Source: UBA6136 sp044351045 (lineage in GTDB: Bacteria; Pseudomonadota; Gammaproteobacteria; Methylococcales; Methylococcaceae). Taken from it: a DNA stretch of 64,000 nucleotides. Every line of letters begins with the position of its first letter. Within the stretch, counting starts at the first letter, position 1. Below, piece after piece: positions 17,526 to 26,923 of the stretch. Under the pieces are notes generated by a model. It saw nothing but the letters and a program-made list of their open reading frames with translations. It searched no databases and was not told where the DNA came from. Where the stretch lies: assembly GCA_044351045.1 (NCBI GenBank), contig JBILGM010000008.1:1-64000 (forward strand), in the 5' to 3' direction. Position numbers and translations under genes: made by a program.

Positions 17526-19493
17526 TCAACGTGGCCGAGTTCGAAAAAATTGCAGCGGCTGCTCGGCGACTTCGTTCAGAATGTTCCGCTTGATCTTGCC
17601 CATCACATGCATTTCGCAAGGTTTGCAGTCGAACAGCAGGGTCAGCTTTTCCTTGCCGTTGACCAGTTGCAGCGGCTCAGCCTTTACCGTGCCCTGAACG
17701 CCAGCCACCCCCTTGGTTTGCTTAGGGCAGAGCGACAGGGAGTAGCGCACGCAGTGTTTGGTGATCATCAGGCTGACTTCACCGAGAGTCTCGTGGCTCT
17801 CATAGGCGGCTTCGACCACCTTGACGCCATGTTTCAAATAGAAGCGTTGGGCCTCGTGGTTGAATACGTTGGCGAGATAGGTGAGGCTATCTTCCGGGTA
17901 GTTAGCGGAAGGCTCCACAGGAAGTGTGCGGGGCAAACGCTGCCAGGCATCGGTGCGGGCTTGCTCCAGGGCGACGATACCGTCCCGACGTAATGCGTTC
18001 AGCAGCGAGGCAGGCCAGAAACCCGGCCGGTCCTGCTCTAGCGATTGCACCGTGATCGTCCTGACCTCAAACAAGGTATTACCCAACTTGACCAGAGCCT
18101 CTCTGATCGCGGATTCGGCTCGAACCATGTCCCGAGCAGGCTGGTATTCATGCGTGTGGTCGACATGGGCTGCATGACCGTCCTCATCTTTCATGTGCAA
18201 GGCTAGCCCGGTCGGCGTTTCAACCAGCGTCATATCGACGGCAATGCGCCGTTCCGCCGTCCGGTCGCTTTCCATTAGCCGCTCCCAGGCCATGTCTCGG
18301 CTGCGAGTGAGTTCGACGCCTTTCCGTAAATCCCTGAACGTGGTCATTGGCTCATTGGGGAAGGCCCGCCAGCCTGCTCCTCCCAGTGATTCGGCCACAT
18401 TGACGCGAAAACCCTGCAAGGTCTTTTGCAAGTCGAAGTAGGTGACAGTGTCACCGTTGTTGAGCGGGGTGACACCGTCATGTAACTCCAGATCGAAATG
18501 ATCGCCAGCAGTTTTGGTGACGGTGCCCAGTGGCAGGCCGGCATGTTGCGGCGTGTCAAAAGCACCGATGTCTGCCTGGCGACCATGAACAAAATAATCG
18601 GTGCTGCCCCTGTTGTAGCTGCGTTCCGGATTCGGATTGAAGAAAAGCCGCGTGGTGCCGCTGGAGGCTCGACTCAGATCGCTGCGATCGTCCAGTAACT
18701 GATCAAGCAAGCGACGATAGTGGCTAGTGGTGTTCTTGACATAGGCGAGATCCTTGTAGCGGCCCTCGATCTTGAAGCTACGCACCCCGGCATCCATGAG
18801 AGCGAGAAGATTGGCGCTTTGGTCGTTGTCCTTGACCGACAGGACATGCTTCTGGTGCGCGATGATGCGGCCCCGGCCGTCCAATACTTGGTAGGGCAGG
18901 CGGCAGGCTTGCGAGCAATCGCCCCGGTTGGCGCTGCGGCCGGTTTGCGCATGACTGATATAGCATTGCCCGCTATAGGCCACGCACAGCGCACCGTGAA
19001 TGAAGTATTCCAGGACGGCGCGATCCAATTGCTCGGCCACGGACTGGATCTGTTGCAGCGTCAGCTCACGGGCGACCACGATCTGTGAAAAGCCCACATC
19101 CTGAAGAAATCGCGCCTTCTCCGGCGTGCGTGTATCGCATTGGGTGCTGGCATGCAACTGGATGGGGGGCAGGTCCAGCATCAGCAGCCCCATGTCCTGA
19201 ATGATCAATGCATCGGCACCGGCCTCGCAGACCTGCCAGGCGAGTTGACGTGCACTTTCCAATTCATCATCGCGAAGGATGGTGTTGAGTGTGACAAACA
19301 CGCGGGCGTTATAGCGATGCGCGTGCCGTGTCAGTCTCTCGATGTCGGCAACGTTGTTCCCGGCATTATGTCGGGCACCATAGTCGGGCCCGCCGATATA
19401 AATGGCATCGGCGCCATGATTGATGGCGGAAATGCCGATATCGGCGTTTTTGGCCGGCGCTAGGAGTTCAACGTGTTGGTAGGAGGCACTCAT
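17526..19493 (-). CDS. rlhA: U32 family 23S rRNA C2501 hydroxylase RlhA
   Basis: This 655-residue U32 'peptidase' matches E. coli RlhA (YdcP) in length and layout. The N-terminal TIM-like domain carries VELLAPAKNADIGISAINHG and the Cys ligand set CVAYSGQC, CSQAC. The C-terminal DUF3656 domain (about 390-510) and the end CPKQTKGVAGVQGTV plus CKPCEMHVMGKI are typical. In E. coli it installs 5-hydroxycytidine at C2501 of 23S rRNA using prephenate-dependent chemistry and an Fe-S cluster. It is separated by 137 bases from the AI-2E/apaH genes upstream and may be transcribed with them. A second U32 protein (trhP) lies at 27475. Confidence 0.92.
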   Translation of the reverse strand: MSASYQHVELLAPAKNADIGISAINHGADAIYIGGPDYGARHNAGNNVADIERLTRHAHRYNARVFVTLNTILRDDELESARQLAWQVCEAGADALIIQDMGLLMLDLPPIQLHASTQCDTRTPEKARFLQDVGFSQIVVARELTLQQIQSVAEQLDRAVLEYFIHGALCVAYSGQCYISHAQTGRSANRGDCSQACRLPYQVLDGRGRIIAHQKHVLSVKDNDQSANLLALMDAGVRSFKIEGRYKDLAYVKNTTSHYRRLLDQLLDDRSDLSRASSGTTRLFFNPNPERSYNRGSTDYFVHGRQADIGAFDTPQHAGLPLGTVTKTAGDHFDLELHDGVTPLNNGDTVTYFDLQKTLQGFRVNVAESLGGAGWRAFPNEPMTTFRDLRKGVELTRSRDMAWERLMESDRTAERRIAVDMTLVETPTGLALHMKDEDGHAAHVDHTHEYQPARDMVRAESAIREALVKLGNTLFEVRTITVQSLEQDRPGFWPASLLNALRRDGIVALEQARTDAWQRLPRTLPVEPSANYPEDSLTYLANVFNHEAQRFYLKHGVKVVEAAYESHETLGEVSLMITKHCVRYSLSLCPKQTKGVAGVQGTVKAEPLQLVNGKEKLTLLFDCKPCEMHVMGKIKRNILNEVAEQPLQFFRTRPR

Positions 19494-19630
19494 GGATGAA
19501 TGGCTTGGGAAAAAGTAGGGGGTAAGTGGTCAGTTTTGAATCGGGGGTTTCTTTGGTGTCGTCAGGAGGACGGCAACTTAAAGGTGGTGGGATCAACCAT
19601 TTCGTGATGTCTTTTCGGCAGTGGGAGAGA

Positions 19631-20659
19631 TCAACCCTTCAGCCATTCCCGCCAGGCCGCATGACCTATGGCGAGGACCACAGGGCCGACGAACAGGCCG
19701 AGAAACCCGAAGCTGATGAGCCCGCCGACAATGCCGAGCATAACCAAAGCGAATGGAATGCGGGTGGCTTGACTGATCACGAGTGGACGCACCAGATTGT
19801 CCACCCAGCTCACGACCAGCAAGCCCCAGATTAACAATGCTATGGATCGCCAGGTTTCTCCCTGGGCAAACAGCCAGAGGCAACCGAGTACCCAGACGGT
19901 GACGGCACCAAAAGGAATCAGCGCCATAATGATCGTGGTGAGGGTCAGCAGCGCGGGGCCCGGCATGCCGACGCCCCAATAGCCGATGCCAGCTATGCTG
20001 CCCTGGGCAATGGCGGTCAGAACGATGCCATACAGGACGCCCCTGGATGTGTTAACGGCTATATCGAGGTAATTGTCGGCCCTTTCACCAATGGCTCGTT
20101 TAAAGCCATACCGTACCTCGGCGGTCAGTGTTTCGCCATCACGATAAAGGAAAAACATCAGAAACAGCGTCAGCACCCATTGCCCGGCGATCAGGCCGAC
20201 ATCGCCCGCAACCATCAGCAGCCGCCGAGACCATCCTCTTAGTCGCGGGATCAGTTGCTGTTTGGCCAGGTTATTCAAGTCATCCCATTGTGAAACCCAG
20301 TGACTGAGTTCATCGCCGATCGTGGGGATGTGTTTGAGTCGATTTTCCAGTGCCGAGCGTTGCTCCAGCCACCCCGGTAGATGCTGAATGAATTCGCTGA
20401 ATTCGTGTTGCAGAACGGTGGTCAGACCGATGAGGGGCGCGATGATCGCAATGCTTAGCAGCCCAACCATCAGGCTGGCGGCGAGTCCGCCGCGGCCGCC
20501 CATTGCAAGTTTTGTGCGGCGATACAGCGGCCAGCCGGTATAGGCGAGAATGATGGCCCACAGAATCGGTTCGAGCAGGTGACCGAGGATGTGATAAACC
20601 AGCAGGGCCAGTCCGGCCAGAAACAGTAGCAGCGGCAGTTGCCGATGAGATGGATTCAT
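19631..20659 (-). CDS. AI-2E family (PerM-like) membrane transporter
   Basis: This 342-residue multi-pass protein begins MNPSHRQLPLLLFLAGLALL and has the family architecture. Two N-terminal hairpin helices and a long soluble helical segment (HEFSEFIQHLPGWLEQRS) are followed by a C-terminal block of about five helices with YGFKRAIGERADNYLDI and PFALVMLGIVGGLISFGFLG. Families of this type export small molecules or act as Na+/H+ antiporters; the substrate is unknown. The open frame extends 154 codons further upstream through apaH on the same strand but with no conserved sequence. ATG 20659 overlaps the apaH stop by 4 bases and is clearly the start. Confidence 0.9.
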   Translation of the reverse strand: MNPSHRQLPLLLFLAGLALLVYHILGHLLEPILWAIILAYTGWPLYRRTKLAMGGRGGLAASLMVGLLSIAIIAPLIGLTTVLQHEFSEFIQHLPGWLEQRSALENRLKHIPTIGDELSHWVSQWDDLNNLAKQQLIPRLRGWSRRLLMVAGDVGLIAGQWVLTLFLMFFLYRDGETLTAEVRYGFKRAIGERADNYLDIAVNTSRGVLYGIVLTAIAQGSIAGIGYWGVGMPGPALLTLTTIIMALIPFGAVTVWVLGCLWLFAQGETWRSIALLIWGLLVVSWVDNLVRPLVISQATRIPFALVMLGIVGGLISFGFLGLFVGPVVLAIGHAAWREWLKG

Positions 20660-21492
20660 GGGGCTGAAGGTCGCTGGGAATGTCCTTGAAGATGAGCCAC
20701 CGAGGTGCGTTCTGGAAGAGGGCTGTCGATACGCAAGGCGGTCAGCTCTCCTCCCCATAGGCAGCCGGTGTCCAGGCAATAGGTGCCCTGGCTGACATGA
20801 AACCCCAGGGTTGACCAGTGCCCAAACAGGATGTTGGCGCCCGCGCTTTGTCTGCCGGGTACCTCGAACCAAGGCATCAAGCCAGCGGGTTGGGTACCGG
20901 GCTGGCCTTTCTGCTTGAATTCCATCTGCCCGTCGGCTGTGCAATAACGAAGCCGGGTAAAACTGTTGATAATAAAGCGGAGACGATCCCAATCGCCAAG
21001 ATGTTCGTCCCAGCGGGTCGGTTCGTTTCCGTACATATGCCAGAGTATTTCCCGGTAGTCGCGGCCGCGGAGCATGGTTTCTGCTTCTTGCGCCAGCCTG
21101 GTGGCTTGATCCATATCCCATTGGGGGGGCAGTCCGGCATGAATCAGGTAAAATTCTCCGCCATGATGGAGCAGAGGGCGTTGGCGCAACCAGTGCAGCA
21201 GTTCATCCCGATCTTGCGCCGCCAGAATATCGCCGAAAGTATCGCGATGTTTGGTGCGTGAAATGCCCTCGGCAACGGCAAGCAGATGCAGGTCATGATT
21301 GCCCAGCACGCTGATTGCGGCGCCGCCAATATCGCGGATAGTGCGGAGAGTCTCCAGGGAGCGGGGGCCGCGATTGACCAGATCGCCGACGAACCAGAGC
21401 TGATCGGCGGCCGGATCGAAGCGGATTTTATCCAGCAGGGTCTTCAGTTCGTCATGGCAGCCCTGAACGTCGCCTATGGCGTAAGTGGCCAT
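20656..21492 (-). CDS. apaH: Bis(5'-nucleosyl)-tetraphosphatase, symmetrical
   Basis: This 278-residue metallophosphatase hydrolyses Ap4A to two ADP and removes Np4A caps from RNA. The PPP-family metal motifs are present: IGDVQGCHDE (GDxxG), FVGDLVNRGP (GDxxxRG) and LGNHDLHLL (GNHD), plus the late HAGLPPQWD and FGHWSTLG histidines. Length and motifs match ApaH. It starts 5 bases after apaG, as in the classical apaG-apaH order, and overlaps the AI-2E gene. ksgA and pdxA, usual upstream partners, are not here. Confidence 0.95.
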   Translation of the reverse strand: MATYAIGDVQGCHDELKTLLDKIRFDPAADQLWFVGDLVNRGPRSLETLRTIRDIGGAAISVLGNHDLHLLAVAEGISRTKHRDTFGDILAAQDRDELLHWLRQRPLLHHGGEFYLIHAGLPPQWDMDQATRLAQEAETMLRGRDYREILWHMYGNEPTRWDEHLGDWDRLRFIINSFTRLRYCTADGQMEFKQKGQPGTQPAGLMPWFEVPGRQSAGANILFGHWSTLGFHVSQGTYCLDTGCLWGGELTALRIDSPLPERTSVAHLQGHSQRPSAP

Positions 21493-21497
21493 TGGGG

Positions 21498-21875
21498 TCA
21501 GTGCAGGGTCCGGGGCGCGGCCAGCGTGAAGGGGGGGATTTCCGCTTCGAACAGTTCGCCGGAATCTGTGCGCATCTGATATTCCCCATGCATCATGCCC
21601 ACGGGGGTCTCGATCATGGCGGCGCTGGTATAGCGAAAGGCCTGGCCCGGGGATAGGTGCGGAGTTTCACCCACCACACCTTCGCCATGGACTTCCTGCA
21701 CCTTGCCATGTGCGTCGGTAATGACCCAGTGACGTGCCAGCAGCTGGGCCGGTTCCTCGCTTTGATTAAGGATGGTGATGGTATAGGCGAATACGTAGCG
21801 GCTGGCGCCCGGTTGCGATTCGGACTCCAAGTAGTCGATGTGGGTATCTATCTTGATTGAATGTTTGTATGTCAT
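21498..21875 (-). CDS. apaG: ApaG protein (Co2+/Mg2+ efflux-associated, fibronectin-like fold)
   Basis: This 125-residue protein is the standard size for ApaG. It has the core YTITILNQSEEPAQLLARHW, the loop GEGVVGETPHLSPGQAFRY (pyrophosphate-binding GxGxxG-like) and YQMRTDSGELFEAEIPPF. The biochemical role is unresolved; it is linked genetically to divalent cation handling and Ap4A metabolism. It is the first gene of the apaG-apaH-AI-2E operon and diverges from mpl across 154 bases. Confidence 0.93.
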   Translation of the reverse strand: MTYKHSIKIDTHIDYLESESQPGASRYVFAYTITILNQSEEPAQLLARHWVITDAHGKVQEVHGEGVVGETPHLSPGQAFRYTSAAMIETPVGMMHGEYQMRTDSGELFEAEIPPFTLAAPRTLH

Positions 21876-22029
21876 TACGAAATTGAACGGTTTTGTGCTG
21901 GGATTCGACAGCGTAGTTTAACCAGAAGCACCCGGTAGCGGGGTCATGGGACGTTGCTGTCCTGAAAAGCGACCCGAAAGTCCAATGCGACGGGATCGCC
22001 ACCAATTGAAATCAATACAGGGGAAATCA

Positions 22030-23406
22030 ATGCGCATTCATATCATGGGAATCTGCGGGACCTTCATGGGCGGGCTGGCGATTCTTGCCCGGCAACTGGG
22101 GCATGAGGTGACGGGATCGGACCAGAATGTCTATCCGCCCATGAGTACCCAGCTCGAAGAGCATGGGATTGCCCTGAAGTCCGGTTACCTCCCGGAAAAC
22201 CTGGATCCGAAGCCTGATCTGGTTGTGGTGGGCAACGCTATTTCTCGCGGCAATCCGGAGATGGAAGCGGTCATGAACCTTGGTCTTCACTATATTTCCG
22301 GCCCCGAGTGGCTGCATGATCAAGTGTTGCAGCGCGCCTGGGTGCTTGGAGTCGCCGGTACGCACGGCAAGACCACGACCACAAGCATGCTGGCGTGGAT
22401 TCTGGAAAGCGCGGGATTGAATCCGGGCTTCCTGATTGGCGGTGTGCCGCTGAATTTCGGTGTGTCTGCCCGGTTGGGTGGGGGTCAGTTTTTCGTGGTA
22501 GAGGCGGATGAATATGACACGGCCTTTTTTGATAAGCGCTCCAAGTTTGTGCATTACCGGCCGCGGACGGCCATCCTCAATAATCTTGAGTTTGATCATG
22601 CTGATATCTTCACTGACCTCGCCGCCATCCAGCGACAATTCCATCATCTTGTGCGCAGCATTCCCGGCAAGGGCCTGATTATCGCGCCCAGCTGGGAACC
22701 GGCCGTGGATGAAGTCCTGCAGATGGGATGCTGGACCCCGGTTGAACATACGGCCCAGGAAAACTCGGGACTGGCAGCAACTTGGTCCTATCATTTGTTG
22801 TCGCCGGACGGCAGCCGTTTTGAAGTCATTCATGACGGCCAACCGGCGGGTATTGTCGAGTGGGAACTGACAGGGCTACATAATGTACACAATGGTTTGG
22901 CCGCTATTGCCGCCGCGCATCATGCCGGCATCTTCCCCGAGCGGGGCGCGGAGGCGTTGCGGAGGTTCCGCAACGTCAAGCGGCGCATGGAAATCAAGGC
23001 CACCCTCGGCGATATGGTGATCTACGATGATTTTGCGCATCACCCGACGGCCATTGCGACGACGCTTGAGGGCTTGCGGGCGCGGGTGGGTAACGCCCGT
23101 ATCATCGCCATTCTGGAGCCGCGCTCCAACACCATGCGAATGGGAGTGCATGCGGGCTTGCTGGGCGAGTCCTTGCGGTGCGCTGATATTGCCGTGATCT
23201 GTCAGTCGCCGGATTTAGGCTGGAACGCAGCCGAGGCTACAGCGAGTGCGGATAATGTTCGGGTTCATGGTTCGGTTGATTCCATCATTAGCTGGCTCGA
23301 GGTCGAGGCCGCGGCAGGCGACCATATTCTTTTCATGAGCAATGGCAGTTTTGGCGGCATTCATAAGAAGGCGGAAGAGATGCTCAGGCGTCGGATTGTG
23401 GGTTGA
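22030..23406 (+). CDS. mpl: UDP-MurNAc:L-alanyl-gamma-D-glutamyl-meso-diaminopimelate ligase (murein tripeptide recycling)
   Basis: This 458-residue Mur ligase begins MRIHIMGICGTFMGGLAILA, the Mpl Rossmann start. The ATP loop GVAGTHGKTTTTSMLAW is present, followed by EADEYDTAFFDKRSKFVHY and the C-terminal FAHHPTAIATTLEGL and EPRSNTMRMG. Mpl rejoins recovered tripeptide to UDP-MurNAc, saving de novo MurC-F steps. The frame is open 28 codons further up, but AGGGG six bases before ATG 22030 and the family N-terminus fix the start. The glycosyltransferase fusion follows immediately. Confidence 0.95.
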   Translation: MRIHIMGICGTFMGGLAILARQLGHEVTGSDQNVYPPMSTQLEEHGIALKSGYLPENLDPKPDLVVVGNAISRGNPEMEAVMNLGLHYISGPEWLHDQVLQRAWVLGVAGTHGKTTTTSMLAWILESAGLNPGFLIGGVPLNFGVSARLGGGQFFVVEADEYDTAFFDKRSKFVHYRPRTAILNNLEFDHADIFTDLAAIQRQFHHLVRSIPGKGLIIAPSWEPAVDEVLQMGCWTPVEHTAQENSGLAATWSYHLLSPDGSRFEVIHDGQPAGIVEWELTGLHNVHNGLAAIAAAHHAGIFPERGAEALRRFRNVKRRMEIKATLGDMVIYDDFAHHPTAIATTLEGLRARVGNARIIAILEPRSNTMRMGVHAGLLGESLRCADIAVICQSPDLGWNAAEATASADNVRVHGSVDSIISWLEVEAAAGDHILFMSNGSFGGIHKKAEEMLRRRIVG

Positions 23407-23429
23407 TGGGTTCATTCGGGGGATGGGGC

Positions 23430-25256
23430 ATGAAGACAGCGGTATCCGTCATCATCGTCAATTACAACGGCGGGCCATTGCTTGCGGAATGCGTTCGTTC
23501 GGTTCTGGCATCTACTGTACCCGTCGAAGTGCTGGTCTCTGACAATGCATCGACCGATACTAGCCTCATTGATCTACGACTGATCTGTGGCGCAGATGAA
23601 CGTTTACGCATCATCGAGAGCTCAACTAATCTGGGATTTGCCAGAGCCAATAATCTGGCGCTGGAGCACTCCAAACACCCTTTTCTCTTGTTTCTGAATC
23701 CAGACTGTATCGTCCGTCCCGATACGCTGTACCGAATGCTCCCCCTATTTGAAGTTGACCCCAAGGTTGGCATGGCCGGCTGCCTGATCCGGAATCCTGA
23801 TGGCAGCGAGCAACCTGGTTGCCGCAGAAGCATCCCTACACCCTTGCGAACCTTTGTTCACCTCACAGGACTGGATCGTCGCCTTGGTTCTACCGACGCA
23901 CGTTTCCGGAGCTATTTGCATACGGGTTTACCCCTCCCGACCCAGTCCGAGGAAATCGAGGCGATTTCTGGTGCGTTTATGCTCGTTCAACGGGCGGCAC
24001 TGGATGAGGTTGGTTGCATGGATGCAGGCTTTTTCATGCATTTCGAAGATCTGGACTGGTGCTTGAGATTTCGGCTCAAAGGTTGGAAGGTGATGTTCGA
24101 GCCATCTGTCGAAATACTGCATGTGGGTGGGGTATGCACCGCCATGAGGCCAATGGCGGTGGAATATCACAAGCACATGGGAATGATCCGGTTTTATCGC
24201 AAGTTTTTTCGCGATCAGTATCCGCTTTTGCTGTACTTCGTTTTGTTTCCTGCAATTTTGGGGCGATTCATGGTGCGAGTGGGTTTCCATTCGTTGACAA
24301 AGCTGGGCCTGTATCCAGGAAGAGAGTCCCGCCGAGAAGCCCATGGCCTGGCAAGCCAGCTATCGAAAAAGTTCTTGAACCCCAGTGAAGGTGTCGCGCG
24401 GCGCGCAGTGGTGACGGGGGCTACTAGTCTGATTGGCGACTATCTAGTCCCGGCTCTGTTCAATGCCGGTTATGAAGTGCATGCCATCAGTCGAAAACCC
24501 CTTGAGTACGGAAAGAATGTCGGATTGCTTTGGCATGAGGCCGACATTACCCATGAGGTTCCAGATATTCTTCGCAGTGCCGATGTGTTGATTCATCTCG
24601 CCCCGTTGGCTACGCTTCCTCCAGTGATGGATGCGCTGGCTGAGGAATGCCCGCGACGGGTGATCGCTTTTGGCTCAACCAGTGTCTTTACCAAGACGGA
24701 ATCCGCGCTCGAAAAAGAAAGAGAACTAGCTCAAGGGCTGATGAATTCGGAAACTCAAATTGCAGAGTTGAGTTCACGTTATGAAATTCATTGGACTATT
24801 TTTCGTCCGACCTTGGTTTATCACTTGGGTCGCGACAAGAATGTGACTACCATTGCGGATTTCCTCAACAAATTTGGATTTTTCCCCCTGGTTAACGGCT
24901 CAAGGGGGCTTCGCCAGCCAGTGCATGCGGAGGATCTTGCCTTGGCTAGCCTCGGGGCCGTAGATAACCCCCGAAGTTTTGGAAAGGCTTACAACCTATG
25001 TGGTGGAGAGACCTTGACCTATCAAGCAATGGTTAGAAGAATAGCCCAAGCCATCGGCATCAGAGCCGTTATGATCGATATTCCCCTACCGGCTCTTAAG
25101 GCTATCATTCAGGGGGTGTCTTTAATTCCCCGTTTTCGGCATCTCAATACTGAAATGGCTACTAGAATCAGCCGTGATATGTGTTTCGGTAAGGAAGAAG
25201 CCGCCAAAGATTTGGGTTTTACCCCAAGGCGATTTTTGGCGGATCTCGATGCTTGA
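23430..25256 (+). CDS. Fusion of a GT2 glycosyltransferase (rhamnosyltransferase-like) and an NAD-dependent epimerase/dehydratase-like SDR
   Basis: The 608-residue protein has two parts. Residues 1-310 are a family 2 glycosyltransferase: VSVIIVNYNGGPLLAECVRS, SDNASTD, NLGFARANNLAL, LFLNPDCIVRPD, and ISGAFMLVQRAAL followed by FFMHFEDLDWCLRFRLKGW, resembling WbbL-type rhamnosyltransferases. After a hydrophobic stretch (PLLLYFVLFPAILGRFMVRV) residues 322-608 form an extended SDR: VVTGATSLIGDYLVPALF (TGxxxxxG), IFRPTLVY, RQPVHAEDLALASL, YNLCGGETLTYQAMV. The SDR lacks the catalytic YxxxK; the expected place reads FGSTSVFTKTESALEKER. A role in envelope or O-antigen polysaccharide is likely, with the acceptor unknown. 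Start is uncertain: ATG 23406 or 23430 (chosen, GGGGGATGGGGC before it). No other polysaccharide genes are near. Confidence 0.82.
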   Translation: MKTAVSVIIVNYNGGPLLAECVRSVLASTVPVEVLVSDNASTDTSLIDLRLICGADERLRIIESSTNLGFARANNLALEHSKHPFLLFLNPDCIVRPDTLYRMLPLFEVDPKVGMAGCLIRNPDGSEQPGCRRSIPTPLRTFVHLTGLDRRLGSTDARFRSYLHTGLPLPTQSEEIEAISGAFMLVQRAALDEVGCMDAGFFMHFEDLDWCLRFRLKGWKVMFEPSVEILHVGGVCTAMRPMAVEYHKHMGMIRFYRKFFRDQYPLLLYFVLFPAILGRFMVRVGFHSLTKLGLYPGRESRREAHGLASQLSKKFLNPSEGVARRAVVTGATSLIGDYLVPALFNAGYEVHAISRKPLEYGKNVGLLWHEADITHEVPDILRSADVLIHLAPLATLPPVMDALAEECPRRVIAFGSTSVFTKTESALEKERELAQGLMNSETQIAELSSRYEIHWTIFRPTLVYHLGRDKNVTTIADFLNKFGFFPLVNGSRGLRQPVHAEDLALASLGAVDNPRSFGKAYNLCGGETLTYQAMVRRIAQAIGIRAVMIDIPLPALKAIIQGVSLIPRFRHLNTEMATRISRDMCFGKEEAAKDLGFTPRRFLADLDA

Positions 25257-25345
25257 GTTTTGGCTAAGTTATCTGTATTAGCCAGCCATTGATCCGGACT
25301 TAAGCTTTCGTTTGTTGAAATCCAGATCGCTGCTTGTCTAAGATA

Positions 25346-26284
25346 CTAAGCTGATTTCTTGAGTTCTTTAGGGAGAGAGAAAACAACTTTTTCTTCAATT
25401 CCCTTGTATTCAACGGCTGTTTTGGCGCCCCATTCCTTTAGTTTGTTTATCACTCCAGAAACGAGAATTTCGGGGGCTGAAGCACCAGCTGTGACCCCGA
25501 CACATCGGGCATTTTCGACCCACTCCTTTTGCACATGTTTCGCATCGTCAATCAGGTAGGCGCTGCAGCCTAGCTTCTCGGCAATTTCCCGTAGGCGGTT
25601 GGAATTGGAGCTATTGGGTGAGCCGACTACCAGAATGACATCACATTGATCCGCCAATTTCTTGACAGCATCCTGACGGTTTTGTGTCGCGTAACAGATG
25701 TCGTCCTTTTTCGGACCGCAAATCTTCGGAAATTTTGCCCTAAGCGCATCGACCACGGCCTGAGTGTCATCGATCGACAGGGTGGTCTGTGTCACCCAAG
25801 CGAGATTTTCGGGGTCTTTGACCTCGAGCGTCTCTACATCTTCAGGGGATTCCACTAGGTAAATGCCGCCAGCGGGATTGTCGTACTGGCCCATGGTGCC
25901 CTCGACCTCCGGGTGGCCAGAATGTCCGATAAAGGCAATTTCCCGACCTTGACTGGCGTGGTGGTGAACCTCGATATGCACCTTGGTGACAAGCGGGCAG
26001 GTGGCATCGAACACCTGAAGCCCACGCCGTTTGGCTTCATCCTGGATCACCTTGGATACGCCATGCGCACTGAAAATAACGGTGGAATTTTCAGGGACCT
26101 CCGAAAGCTCTTCGACGAACACCGCACCCCGTTCGCGCAGGCCATCGACCACATAGCGGTTGTGAACCACTTCGTGGCGGACATAGATCGGTGCGCCAAA
26201 CACTTCGATGGCGCGTTCTACGATCTCGATTGCACGATCGACGCCCGCGCAGAAACCGCGGGGATTGGAAAGCAGGATATCCAT
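25346..26284 (-). CDS. ispH: 4-hydroxy-3-methylbut-2-enyl diphosphate reductase
   Basis: This 312-residue Fe-S enzyme is the last step of the MEP isoprenoid pathway, making IPP and DMAPP. MDILLSNPRGFCAGVDRAI carries the first cluster Cys. The second is in DATCPLVTKVH and the third in DICYATQNRQ. The active-site Glu and His lie in the HSGHPEVEGTMGQ region, and SSNSNRL binds substrate. ATG 26284 gives the E. coli-like length; the frame is open 15 codons further upstream without support. It is the last gene of the minus-strand run trhP-rraA-pduO-ispH. Confidence 0.95.
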   Translation of the reverse strand: MDILLSNPRGFCAGVDRAIEIVERAIEVFGAPIYVRHEVVHNRYVVDGLRERGAVFVEELSEVPENSTVIFSAHGVSKVIQDEAKRRGLQVFDATCPLVTKVHIEVHHHASQGREIAFIGHSGHPEVEGTMGQYDNPAGGIYLVESPEDVETLEVKDPENLAWVTQTTLSIDDTQAVVDALRAKFPKICGPKKDDICYATQNRQDAVKKLADQCDVILVVGSPNSSNSNRLREIAEKLGCSAYLIDDAKHVQKEWVENARCVGVTAGASAPEILVSGVINKLKEWGAKTAVEYKGIEEKVVFSLPKELKKSA

Positions 26285-26344
26285 TGGGGCGACTATTTCT
26301 CTGAGTAAAACGCTAAGGAATTCTGGCACGTTGCGTGCCGAGAA

Positions 26345-26914
26345 TCAATTGGGCGGCTCAAGGGGTGGATTTCGGCTCACTTGCCAGAAAACTTCATCTT
26401 TGCCGTTCATTCGAGCTAGGATCCGGCACGCAACAAAGAGAAAGTCTGATAGCCGGTTAAGAAAGGCGAGGGTGTTGAGTCCGGGATCTTCAGACTGGCT
26501 CAGCGCTACCGCCCTGCGTTCAGCACGACGGGAGACACTGCGGGCCAGATGCCCTTGCGCAGCCGCTGCATTTCCCCCCGGCAGAATGAACTCCTTCAAG
26601 GGAGGCAGGGTGTCGTTGTAGTGATCCAGCCACTTTTCCAGCCATTCCACATGATCTGCGGAGACGCTGGTTCGGCCGGGAATGCTTAGATCGCCCCCCA
26701 AATCAAACAGTAGTTGCTGTATTTCACTTAAACAGGCGGCAAGTTCAGGTGGCGGCGCGCATGTCAGAAGCATGCCGAGATGGCTGTTGAGTTCATCCAA
26801 ATCGCCCAACAGCGCGATTCTGTCGGAGTCCTTACGAAGCCGTGTGCCATCTGCGAGTCCGGTGGTGCCCGCGTCACCGGTGCGGGTATAAATGCGTGTG
26901 AGTCGGTGGCCCAT
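26345..26914 (-). CDS. PduO-type cob(I)alamin adenosyltransferase
   Basis: This 189-residue ATP:cobalamin adenosyltransferase shows the ATP-binding N-terminus IYTRTGDAGTTGLADGTRL, DELNSHLGML, and the helical-bundle signature HLARSVSRRAERRAV with NRLSDFLFVACR. It makes adenosylcobalamin by transferring the adenosyl group to cob(I)alamin; the PduO/MMAB family is unrelated to BtuR. No B12-dependent enzyme lies in the window. It follows rraA by 9 bases and is probably co-transcribed with ispH. Confidence 0.92.
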   Translation of the reverse strand: MGHRLTRIYTRTGDAGTTGLADGTRLRKDSDRIALLGDLDELNSHLGMLLTCAPPPELAACLSEIQQLLFDLGGDLSIPGRTSVSADHVEWLEKWLDHYNDTLPPLKEFILPGGNAAAAQGHLARSVSRRAERRAVALSQSEDPGLNTLAFLNRLSDFLFVACRILARMNGKDEVFWQVSRNPPLEPPN

Positions 26915-26923
26915 GGTTTCTGC

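Noticed and set aside
19631..21121. Extended 496-codon version of the AI-2E gene
   Set aside because: The first 154 codons overlap apaH in another frame and are low-complexity Arg/Pro/Gly; the family start MNPSHRQ at 20659 overlaps the apaH stop in the usual coupling.
22027..22842. 271-codon minus-strand frame opposite mpl
   Set aside because: It is antisense to conserved mpl motifs and has no domain similarity.
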